From Candidatus Stoquefichus sp. SB1 (GTDB lineage: Bacteria; Bacillota_I; Bacilli_A; Erysipelotrichales; Coprobacillaceae), in the NCBI RefSeq assembly GCF_001244545.1, contig NZ_LN852696.1:124001-188000 (forward strand): 64,000 bases of DNA, given 5' to 3'. The notes below the pieces were generated by a model, which saw nothing but the letters and a program-made list of their open reading frames with translations, made no database searches and was not told where the DNA came from. This document shows positions 8,615 to 16,804 of the stretch, one piece after another. Position 1 is the stretch's first letter; each line of letters starts with the position of its first letter. The translations under genes and the position numbers were made by a program.

Positions 8615-8641
8615 TGTTATACTAATGTCGATATAAGGAGG
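8615..8641 (+). promoter_or_regulatory. Extended -10 promoter and ribosome site for lipoprotein gene
   Basis: TGTTATACT (8615-8623) is an extended -10 element, and AAGGAGG (8635-8641) is a strong ribosome site six bases before the ATG at 8648. This decides the start codon; an in-frame ATG at 8612 lies inside the promoter. Confidence 0.65.
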
Positions 8642-8647
8642 CCAGCT

Positions 8648-10129
8648 ATGAAAAAAATAGTCATTGGGTTGTTAGCACTTATGTTATTAAGTGGCTGTTC
8701 ACAAGGAAAAAAAGAATCAACATTTATGTTAACCAGAGATGATAAAGTCTATGCACTTTATAATCAGGATGGAGATCAATTAACTGAATATATGTATAAA
8801 ACATTTCAAGAAGTCAATGGGGTTGGATATTTTGTTACTGATGAAAAAGATCAAAAAGGTGTGATTTCTTATAAAGGTGATGAAATTATTAAACCTGGAA
8901 CATATGAAACATTGGAAGTTGTGGATCAAATGTTTTATGCTACAGCAAAGACAACAGAAAAACAAGAAAACAAAATTGAAAATGGATTTTATAAAAATAA
9001 CTTACTCATTTTAAATGATGAGGGTGAAGTGATTTATACTGCTGATAATCAGACAGGAATTATGAAAAGTGGATTACCAATTATTCTTCAAAATAATGAA
9101 TATACAGTTCTTAGTCAAAATGGAGAAGAATTATATAAAGGAAAAGATGCTGTTTTATATGCAAATCAATTAAATAATAGTTCTTGTACTATTGTTGGGT
9201 TTCAAAATTATGATAAGTTTTATCATTTTGATGATTCTAAAAAAGACAATAATATTGAATTAGAGATTAAAGAAAAAGGAAATTATACAATCTTAGATGA
9301 GAGTAGTGAAGGTGCTATTTTAAATGATGAGAAATTAAAAAGCATGGTATATGTAGATTATGGACAAAAGAAATATTATCAAAATACAATTCATATTAAA
9401 GATGGTTACTTTAATGCCAATCAAAATGTGATTTTAACAGATGATAATAAAGTTTTTGTTTATCCAATTAGTGGTATTCCAGTATTAATGACAAGTTATT
9501 ATTTTTCACCTATTACATATATTTCACGTTCAACAGATATTTATGGACCACATCAGGTTTATAAAAATGGGAAATTAATAGGAGATTTAGAAAATTGTCA
9601 GTTATATCCAGTTGCTAAACAAGTCTATTCAGAATTCTTCCCTGTATATGTTAGAAATGAAGGATATCAATATTATAGTTTTGATAATAAAAAGGTTATT
9701 GATAAAACGTTTATTGAAGCAGAACCTTTTGATGAAAATATGAAGGCTATTGTTAAGATTAATGATAAAGGTTATTCATTAATTGATGAAAAAGGTCAGG
9801 TTTTAACAAAAGAATATTATTATCGCATAAAGTACATAGGCAGTTCATATTATGCAGTCTATAATGAGACTGGAGCATTTGGTGTTATTGATGGTACAGG
9901 AAGTGTTATCTTTGAACAAGGATATACAAGTTTACCAGATGAAGCAATTGTGAATTATGATGAAAAGAACTATATGATATTAGGTAAAAATGGTAGAAGT
10001 TTTGTCTATGATATAGAAGATGATATGAAGGAAATCTTTTCTCAAGAAGGTGATGTTGTATTTAATCCAAAAGGATATTTTGCGATTGGACATCAATATT
10101 ATACATTTGAAGGAGATTTGATTAAGTAA
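8648..10129 (+). CDS. Lipoprotein with WG-like repeats
   Basis: A 493-residue exported lipoprotein. Residues 1-20 are a signal peptide ending in the lipobox LLSGC, so it should be lipid-anchored on the outer face of the membrane. The rest has repeated short strands of the kind found in WG-repeat proteins, e.g. GVISYKGDEIIKPG, YSLIDEKGQVLTKEYYY and FGVIDGTGSVIFEQGY, suggesting a beta-propeller or beta-solenoid. No catalytic motif was seen. It is followed after 9 bases by a membrane-anchored methyltransferase-like gene, clearly in the same operon. The function is unknown; the pairing suggests a shared envelope role. Confidence 0.75.
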   Translation: MKKIVIGLLALMLLSGCSQGKKESTFMLTRDDKVYALYNQDGDQLTEYMYKTFQEVNGVGYFVTDEKDQKGVISYKGDEIIKPGTYETLEVVDQMFYATAKTTEKQENKIENGFYKNNLLILNDEGEVIYTADNQTGIMKSGLPIILQNNEYTVLSQNGEELYKGKDAVLYANQLNNSSCTIVGFQNYDKFYHFDDSKKDNNIELEIKEKGNYTILDESSEGAILNDEKLKSMVYVDYGQKKYYQNTIHIKDGYFNANQNVILTDDNKVFVYPISGIPVLMTSYYFSPITYISRSTDIYGPHQVYKNGKLIGDLENCQLYPVAKQVYSEFFPVYVRNEGYQYYSFDNKKVIDKTFIEAEPFDENMKAIVKINDKGYSLIDEKGQVLTKEYYYRIKYIGSSYYAVYNETGAFGVIDGTGSVIFEQGYTSLPDEAIVNYDEKNYMILGKNGRSFVYDIEDDMKEIFSQEGDVVFNPKGYFAIGHQYYTFEGDLIK

Positions 10130-10138
10130 GGAGAATTT

Positions 10139-11188
10139 ATGGAATATTTATTAATTTTATTAGGAACGTTTATTGGACTTTTGTTTTTAATGCAGTTGGT
10201 TTTCTTTGAAATAACAAGAAATAAGATGGCTAAGGCTGAAAATGTGAACTGGTATTTGGCTTTAGATAAACCATATAGTTATAATCGAGTAGGTTATATG
10301 TTATTTATTTGCTTTATCTGTTATTTAATATCTACACCAGAAGAGATTTTCTCAGTTTCATGGTTTATATATTTTGTTTTGTTTTTAGCTATGGGAATTG
10401 TTGCTGATGCAGTTGTTCAATATCTTATTCTTGTTTATAGTAAGAAAAGATGTCGTAAAGAAATTCAGGAAGCACAATTATTAAAAAATGAATTATTAGA
10501 AATAGCTCAAACTTCATTTAAAGAGACAGGTACATATGATGAGTCTGCACCACAATATGATGAAGAAACTGTTCTTAGAAAGTATTTACAACCAGAAGAT
10601 CATTTGGCATTTCTTAGTGTTGATAATGGTGAATTTGCAAGACATTTCCAGCCATTACCAGCAGCAACATTTGCGGTTGAACCTTATGCAGATACAAAAG
10701 ATATTGAACCGTTATTTGCAGGAACACCGATTAAATTGACAACATTGACACCAACAGGGAAAATGCCATTTAAAGATGGTAAAATTGATATTGTTATGTG
10801 TCAAAACTCAAATTATGATAAATTAGAAATTGACAGAGTTCTTAAATCTGGAGGATATTTCTTAGTCAATCAAAATGGAACAGCAAATTTAAAAGAATTT
10901 GTTCAATTATATATGCCGTTTCGTATGAAAGGGTCTTGGGATGCTTATTCATGTGCTGGAACATTGGAAGGTATTGGATTAAGAATTGTTGAAAAGTTTG
11001 AAGATTATGGAACAATTCGTTTTCATAGTATTCCTGCTATTCTTAATTATTTTAAAAAAGTTTCACCTGATGTGGCTAATATTAATAAATATCAAGTCTT
11101 TTATCTGAAAGCTTTAAAAGCGATTAAAGAACATCATTATTTTGAAATGACAACCCATAAATTTTTAGTTGTAGCTCAAAAGGTATAA
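10139..11188 (+). CDS. Membrane-anchored methyltransferase-like protein
   Basis: A 349-residue protein with three N-terminal hydrophobic segments (about 2-22, 53-70 and 78-102) and a cytoplasmic C-terminal domain (about 130-349) resembling class I SAM-dependent methyltransferases. Points of similarity are LAFLSVDNGEFARHF at the motif I position, KIDIVMCQNS at motif IV, LKSGGYFLVNQNG after it, and the late IRFHSIPAILNYFKK block found in small Firmicute methyltransferases. The usual glycine-rich DxGxGxG loop is weak (VDNGEF), so activity is uncertain. It shares an operon with the upstream lipoprotein and ends in a terminator. Confidence 0.65.
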   Translation: MEYLLILLGTFIGLLFLMQLVFFEITRNKMAKAENVNWYLALDKPYSYNRVGYMLFICFICYLISTPEEIFSVSWFIYFVLFLAMGIVADAVVQYLILVYSKKRCRKEIQEAQLLKNELLEIAQTSFKETGTYDESAPQYDEETVLRKYLQPEDHLAFLSVDNGEFARHFQPLPAATFAVEPYADTKDIEPLFAGTPIKLTTLTPTGKMPFKDGKIDIVMCQNSNYDKLEIDRVLKSGGYFLVNQNGTANLKEFVQLYMPFRMKGSWDAYSCAGTLEGIGLRIVEKFEDYGTIRFHSIPAILNYFKKVSPDVANINKYQVFYLKALKAIKEHHYFEMTTHKFLVVAQKV

Positions 11189-11209
11189 TTATACTTTTTG
11201 AGTTTTTTT
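11175..11209 (+). terminator. Terminator of lipoprotein/methyltransferase operon
   Basis: Twelve-base-pair stem CTCAAAAGGTAT (11175-11186) / ATACTTTTTGAG (11191-11202) with one G-T pair and a 4-base loop, followed by TTTTTTT. The stop codon of the upstream gene lies in the stem. Confidence 0.85.
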
Positions 11210-11244
11210 GTCCGATATTTTAATAAAAAGTATTATCAAAACAC

Positions 11245-11319
11245 TTGACAAAAAAATATATTGAAAGCGCATAAATTCTTTTCAAAAAATATGGAAATGT
11301 AAATTTATTGTGTTATAAT
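11245..11319 (+). promoter_or_regulatory. ptsH promoter region with possible cre site
   Basis: TGTTATAAT (11311-11319) is an extended -10 box 33 bases before the HPr start. A TTGACA (11245-11250) lies further upstream, too far to pair with it. In between, TTGAAAGCGCATAA (11261-11274) resembles the CcpA cre consensus with two mismatches. A cre-like site in front of ptsH would fit carbon control but is only suggestive. Confidence 0.45.
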
Positions 11320-11352
11320 AAGACTATAAATTATTAAGGAGGAGTCAATCAA

Positions 11353-11622
11353 ATGGCAGAAAAATTATCTTTTGTAGTTTCAGATCCAGTAGGATTACAT
11401 GCTAGACCTGCAACTATCTTAGTAAACCAAGCTAGTAAATTCACTAGTAATATTAAATTAGTTTACAACGAAAAAGAAGTTAACTTAAAATCTATTATGG
11501 GTGTTATGTCTTTAGGTGTTCCAACTAAAGCTACAGTAGAAATCGTAGCTGAAGGTGAAGATGAAAAAGACGTCATCGAATCAATTGCTAAAGTTATCAA
11601 AGAACAAAAAGTTGCTGAATAA
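11353..11622 (+). CDS. ptsH: HPr phosphocarrier protein
   Basis: General PTS phosphocarrier, 89 residues (usual 85-90). GLHARPATILV holds the phospho-histidine (His16 counting Met), which passes phosphate from enzyme I to the EIIA domains. The SIMGVMSLGV block holds the regulatory serine (Ser47, Ser46 in standard numbering), the target of HPr kinase and hallmark of CcpA-linked carbon control in low-GC Gram-positives. It is monocistronic here: ptsI does not follow, unlike the common ptsHI arrangement. Codon choice is visibly more selective than in its neighbours, fitting high expression. It serves the PTS permeases at 1636 and 63541. Confidence 0.97.
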   Translation: MAEKLSFVVSDPVGLHARPATILVNQASKFTSNIKLVYNEKEVNLKSIMGVMSLGVPTKATVEIVAEGEDEKDVIESIAKVIKEQKVAE

Positions 11623-11646
11623 TATATAGCAACACAAGATATATTT

Positions 11647-11705
11647 AGGAGCACAGATATGTGCTCCTATTATATTATGCCAGATGTTTTATCTGGTTTT
11701 TTTCT
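11647..11705 (+). terminator. Double hairpin terminator after ptsH
   Basis: A first hairpin AGGAGCAC (11647-11654) / GTGCTCCT (11661-11668), then a second CCAGAT (11680-11685) / ATCTGG (11691-11696) followed by a run of eight T. The second is the classical terminator; the first may stabilise the 3' end of the abundant HPr message. Confidence 0.8.
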
Positions 11706-11748
11706 TTATAAAAATGTGTTAGAATAGCAATGATTTAAGGAGGCTTTA

Positions 11749-12657
11749 ATGATGTTAGAAGAATATGTTAATGAGAGATTAGTTGATCAGGCAAAATTTT
11801 ATAAAAGCAATGAATTACCCGAATATATTGGACAAGCTATTTATTTTTTTGGTAGTAATAGTGACTGTGAGATATTGGGTTTTATTGATGCAAGTGATAC
11901 ATTAGATGGAACTCGAGGAATGATTATAACAGCAAGCCATATTTACTTTCAATTTGCTAAAATAGGTTCATTTGCATATCAGGATATTGTTGGATTGTCA
12001 CTTGAAAAACACCGTCATCAAGATATGAAAGCAGTCATTCAAACCAATACAAAAACATATGCATTTACCAATCATTATATTCATCAGGAAGCATTCATAA
12101 CATTATTATCAGATGTAACAGGAATAGATGCGACAATTGTTATGACTTTACATGAAAAAATAGAAAATAATATGAATATTATTTTACAAGATATTAATAA
12201 TGAGGAATATGAAGATGTGGTGCTATCTCCTGTCCAGGAAAAGAAACTGAAAGATTTCTTTGAAAATCTTTCACTCATTCAACAAATGAATGAACCAGAC
12301 TATCAATATGAAATAGAAGTTCTTTGTCGTCAGGCATTACAATTTTTTGATGAATTGGAATTAGATAGTGATGAAATTGATGAACTTATTCAACTTGAAG
12401 AACAACTTCATGAAAATGAAAATAATCAATTTGATCAGGCACAATCTTATTATGATGATTTAATGAATAAATATCGTCAAGGTGATTCACAAGCTATGGA
12501 ACAAATAAAAGGTATGATGAATATGTTGGGAATTAATGAAGAAGAATTACGTGGTAAGAGTCCGGAAGAACTTCAACAGTATTTGTATGATTTATGTGAT
12601 CGTTTTGGTGTTTCAAGGAGTTTATTAGAAAAAATGATGAATAATCAAAAGGCATAA
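11749..12657 (+). CDS. Hypothetical protein with PH-like N-terminal domain
   Basis: A 302-residue cytoplasmic protein not assigned to a named family. Residues about 30-125 read like a bacterial PH/YokE-type domain: strands ending in RGMIITASHIYFQF, then SFAYQDIVGLSLEKH and KTYAFTNHYIHQEAFITLLSDV, typical of that fold. Residues 150-302 are highly acidic and helical with EEYEDVV, ELELDSDEIDELIQLEEQ and a Met/Gln-rich tail. There is no signal or membrane helix. ATG at 11749 or 11752 follows AAGGAGG, and TGTTAGAAT (11717-11725) is a likely extended -10. It is monocistronic between ptsH and sdpR; no function is proposed. Confidence 0.6.
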   Translation: MMLEEYVNERLVDQAKFYKSNELPEYIGQAIYFFGSNSDCEILGFIDASDTLDGTRGMIITASHIYFQFAKIGSFAYQDIVGLSLEKHRHQDMKAVIQTNTKTYAFTNHYIHQEAFITLLSDVTGIDATIVMTLHEKIENNMNIILQDINNEEYEDVVLSPVQEKKLKDFFENLSLIQQMNEPDYQYEIEVLCRQALQFFDELELDSDEIDELIQLEEQLHENENNQFDQAQSYYDDLMNKYRQGDSQAMEQIKGMMNMLGINEEELRGKSPEELQQYLYDLCDRFGVSRSLLEKMMNNQKA

Positions 12658-12686
12658 AAGGTTTAACCTTCTATGCTTTTTCTTTA
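12652..12686 (+). terminator. Terminator
   Basis: Stem GCATAAAAGG (12652-12661) / CCTTCTATGC (12667-12676) with one mismatch and loop TTTAA, followed by TTTTTCTTT. It overlaps the stop codon of the PH-like protein gene. Confidence 0.75.
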
Positions 12687-12721
12687 CTTTCATATCTATT
12701 GATGATAATATTTATTTAGAT

Positions 12722-12741
12722 ATTTAGACAAATGTCTAAAT
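12722..12741. promoter_or_regulatory. ArsR/SdpR operator
   Basis: Perfect inverted repeat ATTTAGACA-AA-TGTCTAAAT (9-base arms, 2-base spacer), 22 bases before the ATG of the ArsR-type gene and just ahead of its AAGGAGG ribosome site. The size, symmetry and position match operators of autoregulated ArsR-family repressors. Confidence 0.75.
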
Positions 12742-12762
12742 AAAAAGTAAGGAGGTTAAAAT

Positions 12763-13035
12763 ATGGGTGACGCATTTAAAGCGTTGAGTGATCCAACAAG
12801 ACGAAAAATCTTAGAACTATTACAAGTTCAGCCTTTAAATGCTGGCGAAATTGCAGAGTATTTTCACATTAGTAAACCATCTATTTCTCATCATTTAGCA
12901 ATTCTTAAAAATAGTGGCTTGATTGTTGATGAAAGAAAAGGACAGAATATTATTTATAGTATTGATACGACAGTTTTTCAAGATATGATGAAGTGGTTTA
13001 TGAACTTTAAAAATATGGGGGACAATGAAAAATGA
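12763..13035 (+). CDS. sdpR: ArsR/SdpR-family autorepressor
   Basis: A 90-residue winged-helix regulator. MGDAFKALSDPTRRKILELL is the usual opening of SdpR-type ArsR proteins, and the recognition helix lies in AEYFHISKPSISHHLAILKNSGLI. No metal-binding cysteine pair is present, so it is not a metal sensor. In B. subtilis, SdpR represses the sdpRI operon and is tethered to the membrane by SdpI bound to the SdpC toxin; the same gene order here supports that model. Its stop overlaps the sdpI start (ATGA at 13032). The palindrome at 12722-12741 is its probable operator. Confidence 0.88.
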   Translation: MGDAFKALSDPTRRKILELLQVQPLNAGEIAEYFHISKPSISHHLAILKNSGLIVDERKGQNIIYSIDTTVFQDMMKWFMNFKNMGDNEK

Positions 13036-13667
13036 AAAAAGCATATGATATTTTTATGTGGTGTGTGACGGGTGTTTTTGTAGGAATAATCTTTTTTATG
13101 CCAGATACAGTTCCTATTCATTGGAATGCAAATTGGGAAGTGGATAGCTATGGAAGTCGTTATGTGATGCTTATTTTAGCATTTCTTCCGATTCTTATCT
13201 ATTATGGAATGTTGTTGACTAAAAAGGTTGATCCAAAAAGACAGAATTTTCAATCACGTGAAAAAACATATGATTTATACCGTTATGGTTTATCATTCTT
13301 TTTTGTTTTATTATGTACATTCTTTTATTATATGACAATTGTACCAGAAGCAAATGGAGAAAAGATTATACTTATATTGTTTGGGGTATTGATGATTGGA
13401 ATGGGAAATTATATGCCACGGTTACCACAAAATTATTTTTTAGGTATTAAAACACCATGGACATTATCTAATGAATATGTATGGCAAAAAACACATAAAA
13501 TAGGTGGATATACTTTTGTTTTGGGAGGTATGATTATTGCGATTTATGGATTGTTAGAGTTACCTTATAGTTTTATTGTTTTGATGGTTGTATTGATTGC
13601 TGATGTTATCTTTAGTTTTCTTTATTCTTACTATGTTTTTAAAGGAATTAAAGACGAAAAATATTGA
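13032..13667 (+). CDS. sdpI: SdpI-family membrane protein
   Basis: A 211-residue membrane protein with about six helices. The N-terminal PDTVPIHWNANWEVDSYGSR block and the central NYMPRLPQNYFLGIKTPWTLSNE block are the SdpI/YhfL family hallmarks. In B. subtilis SdpI confers immunity to the SDP killing peptide and transmits the signal to SdpR. No sdpABC-like toxin genes are near, so here it may sense or resist a foreign peptide or act with the ABC exporter that follows. It is translationally coupled to the regulator. Confidence 0.85.
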   Translation: MKKAYDIFMWCVTGVFVGIIFFMPDTVPIHWNANWEVDSYGSRYVMLILAFLPILIYYGMLLTKKVDPKRQNFQSREKTYDLYRYGLSFFFVLLCTFFYYMTIVPEANGEKIILILFGVLMIGMGNYMPRLPQNYFLGIKTPWTLSNEYVWQKTHKIGGYTFVLGGMIIAIYGLLELPYSFIVLMVVLIADVIFSFLYSYYVFKGIKDEKY

Positions 13668-13740
13668 TTTATTAATAATTCAAATATATAATGATAATAT
13701 AAATAATTTAAATAATTATTTAGAAGAAAAGAGGGGTATT

Positions 13741-14454
13741 ATGTTAAAAATTGAACATTTAACAAAAAAGTATGATCAATATAAGGCTGTTGATGATTTG
13801 TCTTTGGAGATTGAAGATGGTCATATTTATGGATTTATTGGTCACAATGGTGCAGGAAAGACAACAACATTAAAATCTGTTGTTGGGATTTTACCATTTG
13901 ATGAAGGTGATATTTATATCAATGGAAAATCTATTAAGAGTGATCCTTTGGGGTGTAAACAAATAATGGCTTATATTCCAGATAATCCAGATCTTTATGA
14001 GTATTTATCAGGAGTTCAGTATCTTAATTTTGTAGCTGATGTTTATGGTGTTTCTAAAGAAGAGCGTCAGCAACGTATTAAAAAATATGGTGATATGCTT
14101 GAATTAACATCTGATTTAGCTCAACCTATTAGTGCTTATTCACATGGGATGAAACAAAAATTAGCAGTTATTTCTGCTTTTATTCATCAACCTAAGTTGA
14201 TTATTATGGATGAACCTTTTGTGGGATTGGATCCAAAAGCATCGCATTTACTTAAAGGATTGATGCGTGAATTCTGTGATCAGGGAGGAGCCATTTTCTT
14301 TTCAACACATGTTTTAGAAGTTGCAGAAAAATTATGTGATAGAATTGCTATTATAAAACAAGGAAAATTAGTTATTAGTGGTCGTACTGAAGATGTGACT
14401 CATAATGAGTCTCTTGAGGATGTATTCTTAGAATTGGAGAGCGACAATGCTTAA
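13741..14454 (+). CDS. ABC transporter ATP-binding protein
   Basis: A 237-residue ATPase of the exporter (ABC-2) type. Walker A GHNGAGKTTT near residue 38, signature AYSHGMKQKLAV, Walker B LIIMDEPFVGLD and the switch His in FFSTHVLE are present. I chose the ATG at 13741 because it follows a GAGGGG ribosome site and aligns with the family N-terminus; an upstream ATG in frame would overlap sdpI. The last bases overlap the permease start (ATGCTTAA), so the two are coupled. The 73-base AT-rich gap after sdpI has no terminator, so all four genes probably form one unit. Confidence 0.88.
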   Translation: MLKIEHLTKKYDQYKAVDDLSLEIEDGHIYGFIGHNGAGKTTTLKSVVGILPFDEGDIYINGKSIKSDPLGCKQIMAYIPDNPDLYEYLSGVQYLNFVADVYGVSKEERQQRIKKYGDMLELTSDLAQPISAYSHGMKQKLAVISAFIHQPKLIIMDEPFVGLDPKASHLLKGLMREFCDQGGAIFFSTHVLEVAEKLCDRIAIIKQGKLVISGRTEDVTHNESLEDVFLELESDNA

Positions 14455-16045
14455 GACATTAATTAAAATAAGATTGCAGGGAATCTTATTAAGACAAACA
14501 AAACATAGTAAAAAGTCAACTGGAACATCAGTTGGAAAGATTGTTTTGATGGTTCTTTTATTTGGATATGTTGCTGTTGTTTTCTCAATGATGTTTGGAA
14601 TGTTATTTTCTGCATTAGTTGAACCACTACAATTGATGCAGATTGAATGGTTATATTTTGCAATTATGGGAATTATGATTATTATGTTGTGCTTTATTGG
14701 TAGTGTTTTTATTGTCCAACATGAAATTTATGAAGCGAAAGATAATAATATCTTATTATCAATGCCAATTAAAAATAGAGATATTTTATTGAGTCGTGTT
14801 TTCGTTGTTTTAATTCTTAATTATGTTTATGAAATTTTAGTGGCTGGTCCAGCTGGTTTTGTATATATAACACAAGTTGGTATGGAACCAATGCAATTGA
14901 TTGCTTTTGTATTTGTTATACTGACTTTACCATTATTTGTGTTAGCTATTTCTTGTTTATTTAGTTGGCTGTTGACACATATTATGCGTCATATTAGAAT
15001 GAAAAACTTAGTAACATTGGTTATGTTCATTGCATTTTTTGCAGTTTATATGTATGCTGTAAGTTCTGTTGAGCAATACATTGGATTGCTTATTCAAAAT
15101 GGAAAAAGTATTGCTCAAGCAATAGAGGGAAGTGTTTATCCTTTATATCATATGGCTATTGCCATTTATGATGCGAATGTTTTAAGTTTGTTGATTTATT
15201 TGGCTTGTGCTTTAATTCCTTTTGGAATTGTTATGGTGATACTTTCTAAAAGCTTCATAACATTAGCAACTGCAAAACCAAAAACAAGAAAGATTGAATA
15301 TGTTGAAAAACCAATGAAAGCCAATTCAATGATGGTTGCTTTATTGCAAAGAGAAATTAAGCATTTTACATCAAGTGCAATGGTCATGTTAAATGCAGCC
15401 ATGGGAATTATTATGTGTTTGATTGCGACAGGAGCTTTATTAATATATAAAAATGATATTATCATGCTTTTAGGAATGATGCCTTCTGCAATCAATGAAA
15501 TGCTTATGCCAGTACTTTGTATTGCAGGAATTGGTGTTGGGTCTTTAAATATTATTAGTGCGTCTTCTATTTCATTAGAAGGAGATCGTTTGTGGATTAT
15601 TAAATCTTTGCCTGTTCCTGTTAAGGATATTTTAAATTCAAAAATGTTAATGCATTTTCTATTATGTGTACCTTTTGGAATGATTTTCTCAATTGTTGAA
15701 ATTATTATCTTTCAGGTCAATATATTAGATGCAATTATTGTGATTGTTGCGCCTATTCTTTTTACACTTGCGATTGATTTATTAGGGTTGGTTCTTAATC
15801 TATGGAAACCTAAATTTGACTGGGTCAATGAAACAGCTTGTGTGAAACAAAGTATGCCTGTTATGTTGACAATGTTTATTTCAATGGGATTAGTTTTTGT
15901 CTTAGGTGGAGGGTATTTCTTGATGGATAGTTTCTTATCATTAAATGCTTATGTCTATTTTGTTTTAGTTGTTATTGTGATTATCAATGTATTCCTTTAT
16001 TATTTATTAATGACATGGGGTATAAAAAGATTTCAGGAGTTATAA
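14447..16045 (+). CDS. ABC exporter permease (large ABC-2 type)
   Basis: A 532-residue membrane protein with roughly 10-12 hydrophobic helices spread in two halves (about 30-290 and 300-530). The cytoplasmic stretch KDNNILLSMPIKNRDILLSRV resembles the coupling region of bacterial ABC-2 exporters of the YkrM / 'putative ABC exporter' class, in which one long chain supplies both halves. It pairs with the ATPase just upstream (8-base overlap). The substrate is unknown; the SdpRI context suggests a peptide or lipid-related stress. Confidence 0.8.
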   Translation: MLKTLIKIRLQGILLRQTKHSKKSTGTSVGKIVLMVLLFGYVAVVFSMMFGMLFSALVEPLQLMQIEWLYFAIMGIMIIMLCFIGSVFIVQHEIYEAKDNNILLSMPIKNRDILLSRVFVVLILNYVYEILVAGPAGFVYITQVGMEPMQLIAFVFVILTLPLFVLAISCLFSWLLTHIMRHIRMKNLVTLVMFIAFFAVYMYAVSSVEQYIGLLIQNGKSIAQAIEGSVYPLYHMAIAIYDANVLSLLIYLACALIPFGIVMVILSKSFITLATAKPKTRKIEYVEKPMKANSMMVALLQREIKHFTSSAMVMLNAAMGIIMCLIATGALLIYKNDIIMLLGMMPSAINEMLMPVLCIAGIGVGSLNIISASSISLEGDRLWIIKSLPVPVKDILNSKMLMHFLLCVPFGMIFSIVEIIIFQVNILDAIIVIVAPILFTLAIDLLGLVLNLWKPKFDWVNETACVKQSMPVMLTMFISMGLVFVLGGGYFLMDSFLSLNAYVYFVLVVIVIINVFLYYLLMTWGIKRFQEL

Positions 16046-16048
16046 AGA

Positions 16049-16071
16049 GTGTGGTTTTCCACACCCTTTTA
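16049..16071 (+). terminator. Terminator of the SdpRI/ABC operon
   Basis: Hairpin GTGTGG (16049-16054) / CCACAC (16059-16064), TTTT loop, then CCTTTTAAAATT. The T-run is short, so termination may be incomplete. A TGTTATAAT extended -10 (16078-16086) immediately follows and should drive the next gene. Confidence 0.6.
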
Positions 16072-16119
16072 AAATTATGTTATAATGAAATCATAAAATG
16101 CTATGAAGGAGTGAAAGGA

Positions 16120-16782
16120 ATGGAAATCAAATATTATGAAGATATCTATATTTTGGATGATGGAAAAGTAAGAGAATTTTTGATTATTGGTGAAGATAAG
16201 GCACTTTTGATTGATACTGGGTTTGAGTACGATCATATATATGATGAAGTAAAAAAAATCACCCAAAAACCAATCCAGGTAGTATTGACTCATGGTGATA
16301 GGGATCACTGTGGCGGAGTAGAGTCTTTTGAGTGTTGTTATATTCATCCAGATGATAGTGATCTTATTTCTAATCAAACAATCATTAAAAAGATAACAGC
16401 TGGTGACTGTATACAGATTGGTCAATATACTTTTGAAATTATAGAAATACCTGGACATACCCCTGGAAGTATTGGTTTGTTGGATAGAAAACGTCAATTA
16501 TTAATAGGTGGTGATTCTATTCAAGTAGGTCCTATCTATATGTTTGGTAAACATCGCAGTTTAGATACATATATAGAGAGTCTTCAAAAACTGATAAAAG
16601 AAAAAGATGATATCGAGGTTATTTTACCAAGTCATCATCGTTATCCACTTACAAAAGATTATATAGATTATTGTCTAGAGGACGCTTTGGCATTAAAAAA
16701 TGGACAATTACCTAAAAAGCCTCATCAGACTTTACCATGCTATGAATATCAAGGGAAATATGTGCAATTTTACTATGATTAA
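16120..16782 (+). CDS. MBL-fold metallo-hydrolase
   Basis: A 220-residue metallo-beta-lactamase fold hydrolase. The metal site is THGDRDHCGG (an HxDxDH variant of the common HxHxDH), then PGHTPGSIG, GGDSIQVG and LPSHHRYP. This set fits the small glyoxalase-II-like or thioester-hydrolase MBL proteins; the substrate cannot be deduced. The ATG at 16120 is chosen because AAGGAG (16106-16111) precedes it and an extended -10 TGTTATAAT is at 16078-16086; longer upstream reading would start before the promoter. It is monocistronic and convergent with the LysR gene. Confidence 0.82.
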   Translation: MEIKYYEDIYILDDGKVREFLIIGEDKALLIDTGFEYDHIYDEVKKITQKPIQVVLTHGDRDHCGGVESFECCYIHPDDSDLISNQTIIKKITAGDCIQIGQYTFEIIEIPGHTPGSIGLLDRKRQLLIGGDSIQVGPIYMFGKHRSLDTYIESLQKLIKEKDDIEVILPSHHRYPLTKDYIDYCLEDALALKNGQLPKKPHQTLPCYEYQGKYVQFYYD

Positions 16783-16804
16783 TGCCACATATAAGAAATG
16801 AATA

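Noticed and set aside
13032-13667. sdpI as proof of a killing-peptide producer
   Set aside because: No sdpA, sdpB or sdpC-like genes are present; immunity or sensing alone is the safer reading.
13597-13740. Longer N-terminus for the ABC ATPase
   Set aside because: It would overlap sdpI and has no ribosome site. The ATG at 13741 has GAGGGG and aligns with the usual ATPase start.
16015-16119. Longer N-terminus for the MBL protein
   Set aside because: The added part includes the upstream terminator and its own promoter (TGTTATAAT at 16078).
16282-16330. MBL metal motif HGDRDH as a broken active site
   Set aside because: HxDxDH in place of HxHxDH is a variant I have met in other Firmicute MBL proteins, and the remaining metal ligands are present, so it is not treated as inactive.
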